Origin: Taxillus chinensis
Taxonomy: Eukaryota; Streptophyta; Magnoliopsida; Santalales; Loranthaceae
Length of the DNA stretch: 64,000 nucleotides
Direction of reading: 5' to 3'
NCBI GenBank assembly: GCA_023512835.1
Contig: JAKCVP010000010.1
Coordinates: 496,001 to 560,000 of the forward strand
Every line of letters starts with the position of its first letter. The stretch's first letter is position 1. Positions 53,022 to 63,094 of the stretch are shown here, one piece after another. A program made the translations under genes and the position numbers. A model generated the notes under the pieces. The model saw only the letters and a program-made list of their open reading frames with translations, did no database searches and had not been told where the DNA came from.

Positions 53022-54850
53022 ATGCCTTCAGCCACTCGACAAATTTCCTCTCCACGACAGATTCACCTTGCACCGAGTGACAGGGACCTTTCACCATCAA
53101 GCAAAGCTTCATCTGTCAAGCTCCCAGAATCGCCAACAGACAATGACAATGGCTCCAGCTTTCCTGGTCGCCTCGATATAGAAGCAAATGCTGCGAAACA
53201 ATTGCCAGTCGACGACGACATTCCCATCTGGCCCAAGGGCTGGAGACCCTGGACATGCCTCTTCGGTTGCTTCCTGCTCATGTTCAACTCGTGGGGACTG
53301 GTCAATGCTTACGGTACATACGCCTCTTACTACAAGCAACATCTGCTTCCGAACACTGATCTTCTTCTCTGGAATCTTGTGGGTGCCACTGAAAGCTTTT
53401 GTGTTCTCGCATTGTCGGGTGTGGTTGGCCGCCTTCTTGATGCAAATTATGCTCGTTCCCTGGTCGCTACTGGTGCCTGCTTGATCACACTCGGCATGTT
53501 CCTGCTGAGTGTCGTAAACGGTGATGCCAACAGGGGCGAAGGCAACTACGGACTCATCTGGCTGACTCAGGGATTCATCACTGGCCTTGGGATGGCCTGT
53601 TTCTTCGTCAGCAGCTCTCAAAGTAGGATATCTGTCCAAGCTAGCGCCCTTCTGACCACGTACTAATTCGATCTCTTAATCAGTCGCCGCGACATGGTTT
53701 GTCAAGCGCAAGGCAGTCGCCATTGGCATCGTCGCCTCGGGCGCCAGTATATCTGGTCTCATCTACCCCATGATGACCAAATTCATCATCACTGAGCTTG
53801 GTTTCAACAATGCTGTAAGGTGTGTTGCTGGCGTCGTCGCCTTCACTGCCTTGTTGTCATTCTTCTTTTGCGTGCCCAATCCCAAGCACATCTTCCGTAA
53901 GCCAGAGACATGGAAGAGGATTGACGTGTGGCTCGATCCTCATGCATTTGCCTCTCCTGCCTTCAATTGGTTCACCGCGGCCATTTCTTTCATGTTCCTC
54001 GGCTTCTACGTCGTCTTTTTTAACCTCGAAGAGGTGAGTAAATCATGCAAGAGCACGTTTACTCGATGTTGGGACTGACGGTAATTCTGATAGTGGGCCG
54101 CGCACTTTGGCTTTGGCATGCGCGATGTGCCTCCCGGCCTGGACATCTCGTTGCCACAGGGTCAAGAGGTGCCGGGGGAAGCCATCAGAACGTTCTGGTT
54201 GCTGTCTATCATGAACGGCTCGAGCACGTTCGGTCGCCTCTTCTCGGCATGCTTTTCAGAAGCGTAAGCAGCTCTCTCGCGGAATCTTGACGACGATCAC
54301 AACTAACAATTTATCGATCAGATGGGGAGCCGTCAACATTCACTTTTCAGCCACATTGATTGCGAGCCTTCTGCTCCTATGCCTTTGGCCATTTGCTACA
54401 ACACTTGCGCCGGCTTTGGCGTTTGTCATCATCTTCGGTGCCGTGAGCGGGGCGGTGATTGGTCTGCCACCTGCGTCGATGGCGCATATTTTGGGTCGGT
54501 CTGATCCCAAGGCACAATCCCGCCTCGGACAATGGACGGGTATGATGTACACTGCTGCAGCGATCCCATCTCTGGTCGGACCCATTGTCGCCGGGCACCT
54601 GATCACCGAATACAACTACAACTATCTAACAATCCAGATGTGGAGCGGGGTCTGCTTAGTTCTCTCGGCATTTTGCATGCTCATGGCCATCATCTACTCC
54701 CGCAAAGGTCGTGGCATGCAGGTTATCAACGCTTGGAAGAGTTCTGTCAGTCGCAAGTCGAGCCGGGTGGATTTTAGCAGGACTGAAACAATGGAGAAGG
54801 ATGACGGTCCGGACGATAAGGAAGGCACTTTCAGCAGACGGGCATCATAG
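53022..54850 (+). CDS. MFS transporter, monocarboxylate-porter type
   Basis: This 549-residue major facilitator has four exons: 53022-53622, 53684-54033, 54094-54263, 54322-54850 (introns 61, 60, 58 nt). ATG 53022 begins MPSATRQISSP. A disordered, Ser-rich cytosolic N-terminus of about 65 residues precedes the first helix (WTCLFGCFLLMFNSWGLVNAYG), and FQ/GTYASYYKQHLL follows as in fungal MCT/SLC16-like porters. Later segments include FVKRKAVAIGIVASGASI, WFTAAISFMFLGFYVVFF, HFGFGM and LSIMNGSSTFGRL. The end has TGMMYTAAAIPSLVGPIVAG. The cargo is not predictable; family members carry monocarboxylates, riboflavin or are unknown. The downstream gene is a secreted protein on the same strand. Confidence 0.86.
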
Positions 54851-56247
54851 AGCGCTATTGTCAGGACTAGAACGGCGTTATGCGAACTGGATTACGAATT
54901 ATATGCCAAGGGCTGGCTACGGTAAATACCCAGGGTTACAGGCAATACACAATGATACACATTTGACATTACATGACTTCCAATATCCTGCGCATCGACT
55001 CTCACTCACATCCCACAGACGCGACATGCCTTGCAGCGAGCCAGACGACTCAGCATCCATGGTCACAAGCGTGCAGATGGCTGCACACTCGTCAACTGAC
55101 CGACCAGTGGATCGCTAAATCCCAAGCGCAGCCGCATTCATTATATCCAGCGGACGCCGTTGACACGCGACCTTGAGCTCCACCGATCCTTTCTAAAAAG
55201 AGGATCGGGCCGCGCAAGAAGTGACCAGCGGACAGAGAGGTGCGCAGAGTCTGCTCGCTGGTCCCTGACGAGCGCCTGAGGGCGTTGGCAGGATCGTCGT
55301 CTGGCTGTGGGGTAACGAGGTCACGGCTCTGCGCCAACCTGGAGAAGTGCAACATCCCCCACGAAGACGGGCGGCAGTAGTGTCAACTGCCGTTCGCCTC
55401 CGAGGCTCTGAAGTCGACTTTAGAGTACAAGCTTGTGTGTCGTCGACCCTGACGCCGGTTTTCTCGCGTGCTGGGTGACATGATAAAGAGGGGGCACTAT
55501 GCTGATCCATCACCTGACGGCGGCGGCGGCTCTCGTTTTATCTTCGCAGGCACTGGCACGACTGGCAAGCGCCCTGCTGCGACAGCGCAGACAGTTTTGC
55601 CGCCGAGGTTTTGACGGCTAGCGGTCGATCAGGAGAAGGGAGTCTGTCTCGCGTGCGCGGTCGAGGCGGTACCTCTGTTCCTCCTCACCACTCATCCACC
55701 ACCGGACTTCCTCCCGTCAAACGTGCCCTCCACCCCCTTGCCAGCGCGCCCGTCAGTCGTCTCGCTCAACGCATCTCTAGCTCGTATGGCCGGCGCGCCC
55801 ATTGTCTGCTGCGTCGACAGTGGCAGCCACACGCACACGTGTGCGGTCGCAGCCGCCCACGACAGCTGACGGGCAGACACGACCCACCTCGACTCAGTCG
55901 TGGCGCTAGCTCACCTGCCCACGGAGATCGCCAACCCCTCAAGGACGCTGCTGAGGATCCTCTGCTCGCTAGTGAAGCTGTTCTACGAGTTTTGCTGCGC
56001 TTGAGCTGGATTTCGCTGTGATCTGCGCGGTACAGCTGCTCCGTGGGTGTTCGCCTTCGAGCGTCTACCTTCACATAGTGTCGTGACCATGTTTGCTATT
56101 CCCTTTTCACCTCGCCCTTCACACTCTCTTTGCGCCTGGTGCCTTGTCTTCGCGTCCGTTCTTTTATAGCGTCTGACCCGTCCTCCAGCCCGTGCTCAAT
56201 CTTTTCAATTTCCTAACAGTCAATTTGAGATATCCAGGCCCGGCGCC
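54851..56247. other. 1.4-kb intergenic region
   Basis: This lies between the MFS gene and the DUF4185-like secreted protein gene. No frame has a recognisable family. CT-rich sequence at about 56090-56240 just before the next ATG looks like a promoter or leader. Confidence 0.4.
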
Positions 56248-57631
56248 ATGAAGTTTACATCTCTATCCGCCTTGCTGGTCTTGGCTTCAGCAAATGCTCA
56301 GGCTCCCCAGAATGTCCCTCCCAAGGGCTCCACCAAGTTCTTGGGCCGCACCAGAGACAACATGGCCGACAACATCTGGCGCGACTCGGGTGCAAGCGCC
56401 TACGCCAATGGCTACCACATGATGATTTTCGCGGATACCCTGTCTTCTCAGGGACCACCCACCTCCGGCATGATTCCCGACGCGCACAACAGTCTTGTGT
56501 ACAGCGGATATGTAAGTCGACTGCGATTGCTGTGGTCCATCTTGTTGGTGCTAACAGTGTTTTGCAAAGCTGAACAAGGACGATCCGTTGGATTTGTACG
56601 ACTTTGGCTCGCAGACTCCGTACACGAGAAACACGGTGCTGCCTGCCCCTATGCATGTGAAAGAAAACTCCAACGAGACAGAGCCCATGGGCTTCTGGCC
56701 CAGCAGCAATATGGTCACCCTCTCAGACAACAAGACTGTTGTCGGGCTCTTCCCCTTGGTCGATATTCCCCAGCAGACTGCAATTTACAGCAGCATGTTC
56801 ACTACTACGCTGACTGATCCCACTACCATGGGTGGTACGTGTGATTCATCCTTGATGTCGTTGAACGCTCTTGCTAAAACGTGAACAGACGGTGGTCCGC
56901 AAACAAATCGTGTCGTTGACCAGTTCTTCTATGTTAACGAGCCCATGTATGGGGGTTTCTCTGTTCTCCGGGGATCAGACAATTACCTATACTGGTTTGC
57001 CGCTGTCAGTGACGGCGTGAAGCTTGCCCGTTGCCTCGAGGGTGACATGACCGATCGTGGCAAGTGGGAATTCTACGACGGCAAGCAGTTTGGCGCGAAC
57101 ATGCCTGCAGCCTCAGACACCAGTGCCAACATTATTCAATATTCGAAGCAGGCGCTCGGTCGTCAGATCGGTCCTGGTACGGGTGACTGCTTCTGGTCCA
57201 ACTTCCACGCCACGTACCTCTGCGTCTTCATGGATTCGGGGATAGACGGCATCTTCTATGTCACCTATTCGAAGACGGGCCAGGTCACTGGACCGTGGAG
57301 CGAGGCGGAGGAGCTCTACACTCCCATTGAGAACCCGACCTTTAAGGGAGAGTGCGATGCGAACAGCCTGCCTGGCGCATGGAACTACGCTGCGCATGCT
57401 CATCCTCATTGGGACGAGTCTGGAAAGACGCTGTTGATCAGCTGGTCCAGTTGTACAGTGTATATTCCCATGGCCACTATAACATTCGAAGGCACCCAGC
57501 CTTACCTGCTCCGCGAGCGGGAAGCAGCCAGCTCGACATCGCGGGACGCTGTCGCTGAGGAGTCCATACCCAGCTATGTGCGCCGCCAGTCTGGCAAGAG
57601 GCGTGCATCGTCTCAGGACAGTCAGGTGTAG
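56248..57631 (+). CDS. secreted DUF4185-like protein
   Basis: This 423-residue secreted protein has three exons: 56248-56511, 56570-56834, 56889-57631 (introns 58 and 54 nt). The signal peptide is MKFTSLSALLVLASANAQA. The body has repeated beta-strand patterns: DNIWRDSGASAYANGYHMMI, NSLVYSGYLNKDDPLDLYDF, GGFSVLRGSDNYLYWFAAVS, KLARCLEGDMTDRGKWEFYDG, and a final KTLLISWSSCTVYIPMATI. These recall DUF4185-type propellers, some of which are arabinan-degrading enzymes (GH183) in bacteria. That link is tentative. The C-terminal 45 residues are charged and contain RR/KR sites. Enzymatic function is unproven. Confidence 0.7.
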
Positions 57632-58104
57632 ACGGTAGACTAGAGAGCGCTTCCGGAAAGTCGCTGCGAAACGGCCTCTTTTTCTTACGAGATGGTGAAA
57701 GAGTGGAATGATACCCCATGTACAGATGCCAGGAAGGCATGGAATCAAGCAGCTAGTCGCATTGATTGCAGATGTCATTTTATGTCTGATTGGATTGCAG
57801 TTGAGTGCTACGTTCATGCCGAGATGAGGCGTCAGGGATTATGTTGTTCGATATACCCAAGACAGCTAGTGCCGTGGGTTTCATACAACTCTAAATGAAC
57901 CGCGGGCACGGCATGCGCGTAAAGTAGTCGCGTCCACTCCACCGTCACGCATGTCCCAAAAGTTACCACTGTCCACCTCTCACCATCCCTGCCCGCTATT
58001 CTTATCTCGTGTCGCAATTGCATTGTCACTCGAGTCCGACTCACGCTATACACCTCCCTCCCATCGTCATCCACCTCACATTCATCGTCAACCCACATTT
58101 CGCA
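57632..58104. other. intergenic region upstream of DPB4-like gene
   Basis: This holds the 3' UTR of the secreted protein gene and a CT/CA-rich leader from about 57940 to the DPB4 start codon. Nothing else is recognised. Confidence 0.4.
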
Positions 58105-59122
58105 ATGCCGCGCAAGAGCCAAGGGAATGAAGATGGGATATCCGTAGATGTACGTGCATTGAACCTGCCGTTCTTGGTCCCCTTGACCAATAACTGCATT
58201 TTTCCTGAAAAGGCAGCGATGATGAGAGCTAACGAAGCTGTTCAGGACCTCGCCCTGCCCAAGTCCATGGTACAACGTCTAGCTAAGGGCGTACTGCCCG
58301 CAAACTCGCAAATACAAAAGGATGCCGTGGCAGCTTTATCGAAGAGCGCAACAGTCTTTGTCAACTACATCACACAAGAGTACGTTTCATAGCTGAGGAT
58401 GAAGTGCAAGACAGGGCTGAGACTGCATGATTGACGAAACCGTGCGCCGCGGAACACACGTCTGTGAATCAAATACAGCTTGTCTTGTACAACATCTATG
58501 GTGAAGCATGCTGGTGGCTGACAAGAAACAACAGGGCCAACGAGCGCGCAATGTCAGAAAATAGGAAAGCGATACAACCAGCACACGTCTTCGAGGCGCT
58601 AAAGGAGCTCGAGTTCGACCTGTTCGTACCCAGGTGCCGAGATGAACTACAAAGTAAGACGCGCAAAGTCCGAGCAGGCACACGCCATACTAATGACAAT
58701 CAGAGTACAATTCTATCCAGTGTGAGAAGCGCAACAGCTACCGCGCCAAAGTCCGACAGGGCCAGAAGGAAAAGGGCGTAGACGGAGACATTTCCATGGC
58801 GTCAGTCACGAATCTTGGTGACACTGAGCTTGGGGATGGTGAGCGAGACGACAGCAAGGGACCGGCAACGAAAAAGGCGAGACGGTCGTCTGGCGGTGCA
58901 GCTGCGAAGGGCGAGGACGTCGACATGGACGACGACGCGGAGGAAGAGGAGGAAGACGGCGCAGACGAAGACGTAGAAGACGACGACGACGATGATATTG
59001 AAGGAGAGGGCGATGAGGACGCTGGGGCTGCCAAAGATGAAGATGGGGAGGATGAAGCTGATGAAGATATGCACAAGCCTGGTTTTGAAGATCAGGACGA
59101 AGACAGCGCCGAAGAGGAATGA
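58105..59122 (+). CDS. DPB4: DNA polymerase epsilon subunit Dpb4-like (histone fold)
   Basis: This 238-residue protein has four exons: 58105-58149, 58246-58379, 58535-58653, 58704-59122 (introns 96, 155, 50 nt). The spliced N-terminus reads MPRKSQGNEDGISVD then DLALPKSMVQRLAKGVLP, the H2B/NF-YB-type histone fold of Dpb4/POLE3. It continues with QKDAVAALSKSATVFVNYIT, EANERAMSENRKAIQPAHVF and EALKELEFDLF. A basic stretch (KYNSIQCEKRNSYRAK) and a long Asp/Glu-rich tail follow. Dpb4 acts with Dpb3 in the replicative polymerase epsilon and in chromatin-remodelling (CHRAC/ISW2-type) complexes. Intron 1 is a multiple of three with no in-frame stop, so unspliced mRNA would encode a 32-residue insertion. 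Confidence 0.88.
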
Positions 59123-59572
59123 GTGCTTCTACCAGTTGGAGCAGTCTTATCTAATGTTACGCGCACGACGCGATACACAGTCTTCAGCTTCTCTCTTGCG
59201 GCGAACCTGCGCGTGCCCTTTTGCGTGCCCTGGCATGTCTTGTCGTAGAGACTCAGGTTTTGCTGCCCCCTGCTAAGCCACTGATGAAGCGTTGGATTCA
59301 AGGACTCGGACGCATCGTCATATCATTTCATGCGATGCCCTGCAACATGTGGAGGAATACTGTCTGTCTGTTTAACTTACAGGGTGACCCATGGTTATGA
59401 CATCATCCGAGATTACAGAGGGCGCATCACTTGCTCAAGACACACCTTGATAATCCACCTACCCAGGCAAATGCTGTGCCAAAGACCTCACTACTTGATC
59501 TCGAATCCTCGACCTGGAATACTGTAAATTGATCCGCACCAATCTTCGCTTCAACGATAAGCAGAAAAAGCC
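59123..59572. other. intergenic region
   Basis: These 450 bp lie between the Dpb4-like gene and the nitrilase-family gene, same strand. No motif or frame stands out. Confidence 0.4.
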
Positions 59573-61581
59573 ATGGTCCTCGCAGTACGTCCTTTCTCCC
59601 CCCTAGCAGTAACCTAGATTGCCGTGCTTCATCCGTAGCTGGGCGATGTAATGCCTACTATGCAGCTACGAGAGCACCCTCTCTGCAGCTACTCCATAAC
59701 ACAACATACGACTACTGACCGATACATACAATTCAGGCAATAGGCCAATTATGCTCCACATCATCCATGTCGCATAATCTGCGCATATGCCAGTCGCTAA
59801 TTCGTAAAGCTAGCGCTGGAGGCGCAAAGGTATGCTGCTGTCCACTTGACCCCTGTTGGCAATTTCTCATCATTGCTTGTCTCTCCATCTTCTGTCCTGG
59901 AGGCGCATACCCGAATCAGTCGATACACGAGATACTCAGCCTGCAGACTGTGAGAAATCATGACCTCGAATCCTATGCTCATGCTGATGCTCATGTCAAT
60001 CCTTTGCATTTCCTTTGATGAGTGTTGCAGAGTCAATGAAATCAGGCCAGCATCTGACAGGGCAATCATAGGCGCTCTTCCTCCCTGAAGCAGCAGATTA
60101 CATAGCCTCCAGCCCATCAGAAACGATATCCCTCTGCGCATCCGCCTCGGCGTCGGAATTCGTGCAGGGATTCGCGCCGCGGCGCGTCAATTTGGCATTG
60201 CGGTCAATGTGGGCGTTCATGAGCCTGTTGATGTAAGCTTACCTTCTTCGATCACATTACGCATCTCATGTTTTTTCTTTCTCCCTCTGTGCGAGCCTAG
60301 TCTGCTCACACGCGACCTGACACATATTAATGTAACGCGTGCACCAAGGGCAAAAGACTGACCGTATGACTAGACCGAGTCCGCAGAGAATGCAGCGACA
60401 CAGACTGAAGCACATGCTGCGCGAGTGAGAAATACGCTGCTTTGGATCGATGAAACGGGCGCGATTGCGCATCGATATCAGAAGATTCACTTATTCGATG
60501 TTGATGGGAGAGAAGGGATGAGGTTGAAGGAGTCGAGGTACGTTCTTTCATTCTTTGTGTTTTTTTCCACTTTTCCTCTCCGTTCTGCCTTGCCAGAGAG
60601 AGAGAAAAGAAGTAGATGAATGTGCAGATTAGAAAGTAAAAGAAGGAACCCGGATCCTCTGACGAAAAAAAAAGGAAATAAGACTAACGCCCCAAACTCC
60701 CGCACACAGTTCCGTCGAGCCTGGCAAAGTACTTCTCTCGCCCTTTCCCACACCGTTGGGAAATCTGGGTCTGCAGATTTGCTATGATATGCGCTTTCCT
60801 GAGCTTGCGCTACGGTTACGTCGTCAGGGTGCGGATGTCATTGTTTTCCCTTCTGCTTTTACTGTTCCTACGGGTCGTGTGCATTGGTATGTTCTTCTTC
60901 TTCCTTTTTACGCTCTTCTTTTCCTCTTGTGTTTGCCCCTCTCCAATTCATATCAATTCACAAATCGACATCACTACACATCCCAAGTCGACATTACTAC
61001 AAATCACAAATCAACATCACTGCAAACTACCAAATCGCTAGGGAAAACAACGCTAACGAGCAACAAGGCACACACTCCTAAAATCCCACGCAATCCAAAC
61101 ACAAAGCTACATCATCGCCGCAGCGCAGACAGGGCAGCATAATGCGAAGCGCGCGAGCTACGGGCATAGTCTTGTCGTTGATCCCTGGGGCGAGATCACG
61201 GCTGAGCTGAGCGGCGCCGGCGAAGACGAGACTGGCGCAGCAACAAAAGACGAGGGAAAAGGTAACGAGAAAGAAGAAACAAGCGACGAAGAAGGCGAGC
61301 TAGCTATTTTCCACGTTGATTTGGAGTTGGCGAGGAAGATTCGGGGTGATATGCCTCTTTGGGAGCAGAGGCGATTGTGAGTTTTTACCCATCTTCTTTC
61401 TTCTGCTTTCCTCCTCTTCCTCCTTTTTCGTCGTCGTCGTCGTCGTCGTCGTCGGCATTGGAATTGGCACTGTCGTCGGTGTTGTTTCTGCATGCACGCC
61501 CGTCCTCTTTCTCTCTTGCGTTTTGCCTAAGATTCGAGTATTTTACTGACATTACACAGTGATGTTTACCCTGAGCTGTAG
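59573..61581 (+). pseudogene. NIT1: NIT1-type nitrilase-family amidase with apparent frameshift
   Basis: This carbon-nitrogen hydrolase is closest to NIT1 (deaminated-glutathione amidase). Seven exons: 59573-59584, 59737-59829, 60072-60232, 60404-60537, 60710-60886, 61068-61376, 61560-61581. The catalytic triad is intact: Glu in ALFLPEAADYI (about 41), Lys in RYQKIHLF (about 116), Cys in LQICYDMRFPE (about 158). Other family blocks are IQTQSYIIAAAQTG and RASYGHSLVVDPWGE, ending DVYPEL. Within exon 3, SEFVQG and IRAAARQFGIAVNVGVHEP are one base out of register (about 60165-60172), as if one base were missing. All splice sites and both flanks remain good, so a sequencing error or very recent mutation is as likely as true loss. 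Corrected length would be 302 residues. Confidence 0.75.
61429..61452. repeat. (CGT)8 microsatellite in NIT1 intron
   Basis: Eight perfect CGT units lie inside the 183-nt last intron of the nitrilase-family gene, after a CT-rich stretch. It is a likely length-variable locus. Confidence 0.85.
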
Positions 61582-61921
61582 ACGATTACAAAGGATTGTT
61601 TGTGGTTTGGCCGGGGTCTAAATAGTGGGGACAAGATGGAGAGGAGAGGAGAAGATGGCGCTGTAGTATACCTACTACCTTCGAGGCTCGGTAGCAGCTG
61701 CTGTACATTTGAGACTGCTCGTGGGAAAATTTGTCATAAATATTGCAAGTTTATGCAGCGCTAACACACCTACTCAGTCCCAAGTCTTGCGATTCTCATA
61801 ACACCGCAATACCCACAAAAAACCAACACACAACCTTTAGACTCCGCGCAGCCCAGCCATCATCCCGTAAAACATGAAACCATGACACGCCAGCCTGAAC
61901 TCTACCTCCCACCAGACCACG
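61582..61921. other. convergent intergenic region
   Basis: These 340 bp lie between the stops of the NIT1-like and RAD51 genes. The stretch contains A+T-rich 3' UTR-like sequence and no recognisable gene. Confidence 0.4.
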
Positions 61922-63094
61922 CTAATCATCAGGCAAATCCTTTGGATCAGGATCATTGATCCCATCCTCCTTAATAGCAAACAAAGCATCCCCCTCCGGC
62001 AAACACGGACTATCATAAATCCTACACAGCCTCGTCTCACCCCGCGCCTTGCGCAAACTCAGCCGCGTAGTAGAAGCATGCGCAATAATATTCCCACCAA
62101 TAGGTTTCTTCGGATCAGGATTGAACATGGCCGACGGCCCGCCGTCAACCTGCGCGACAACCTGATTCGTAATTACCACCGCAATGCCAAATTCGTCCGC
62201 CAGCCGCTGCAGGCTGCGCATAAACTTTGCAATCATCGTCTGGCGCGCGCTGAGTTCGCCGCGGCCGGAGAAGTCCGTGCGGAAGAGCGAGGTCGCGCTG
62301 TCGCAGATGAGGAGGGAGAAGCGTGTTTCCGTCATCATTTGCGCGGCTTGGTCGAGGAGTTTGAGTTGGTGCTCTGAGTTGTATGCGCGCGCGTAGGCGA
62401 CGTTGTCGAGGACTTCTTCGCCCGAGAGGCCATAGCGAGCTGCGACTGAGAGGAGGCGCACAGGTCTGTTATACATGTCAGCTGAGGAGTTGTTTTTTCC
62501 CTTGAGCCGAAAAGAGGAGGGAGATAAAGTAAATAACAAGAAAGAAGAGGAAGGAGGAGGAGAAGGAGGAGGAGGAGGAACTCACCGAAATGTCCCCTCA
62601 GTGTCAATGTATAAGCACTTCCCCTCTCCACCGCCCATGTCAAACGGCAACTGACACGTAACAGCCAGCGTATGACAAAGCTGACTCTTCCCCGTCCGAA
62701 ACTCACCAAACAGCTCCGTGATACTCCCCGTCTCAATCCCGCCCGCAAGCAGTGTATCAAGCGCCTTGGACCCCGTAGTAATGCAAATCAGCTCACTGCG
62801 CCGCTGGTGCATTTCCGTGGCGGTGGTGAAGCCCATTGGCACGAGCTTATTAGCTTCAAGCTGGATGCGCGTGGCTTTTTGCTCTGAGATGCCCTTGATT
62901 TGCTCGAGGGCTTTGCGCGGGGCGTAGGCTATCGATTCGACGGTGTTGTAGCCGCCGTCGACGAAGAGTTTGATGTCGCGTGAGGTGAGGCCTGACATGC
63001 CTTCTAGTGCGGATAGAGGCGTAGGGGCGCCGGGGCCGGTGGTGTCATCTTCGTAGCCCGACTGGGATTGCTGTTGCTCTTCTTCTGCGGACAT
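61922..63094 (-). CDS. RAD51: RAD51 recombinase
   Basis: This is a eukaryotic RecA-family strand-exchange protein, 350 residues in two exons: 62586-63094 and 61922-62465 (intron 120 nt). The N-terminal helix-hairpin-helix domain contains [20 protein letters not shown] and [13 protein letters not shown]. Walker A is GEFRTGKS at 130-137; Walker B is [12 protein letters not shown] with Asp225; the L1/L2 region follows with [26 protein letters not shown] and [12 protein letters not shown]. The C-terminus has [26 protein letters not shown]. The EGTFRPVRLLS junction is restored by splicing. Length is as expected. The nuclear function is homologous recombination repair. Upstream sequence includes a CACGTG at 63351-63356. 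Confidence 0.96.
62508..62580. repeat. GGA-rich tract within RAD51 intron
   Basis: This is a purine-rich run on the plus strand (GGAGGAGGAGAAGGAGGAGG-like), hence a CCT-rich pyrimidine tract just after the donor on the coding strand. It accounts for most of the unusually long 120-nt intron. Confidence 0.8.

Noticed and set aside
55611..56021. 136-codon plus-strand frame upstream of the DUF4185-like gene
   Set aside because: Low-complexity Arg/Ser/Pro/His content with no ATG-centred context; probably non-coding leader DNA.
58796..59122. Separate acidic protein starting at MASVTNLGD
   Set aside because: It is the last exon of the Dpb4-like gene; the intron at 58654-58703 joins it in frame to the histone fold.
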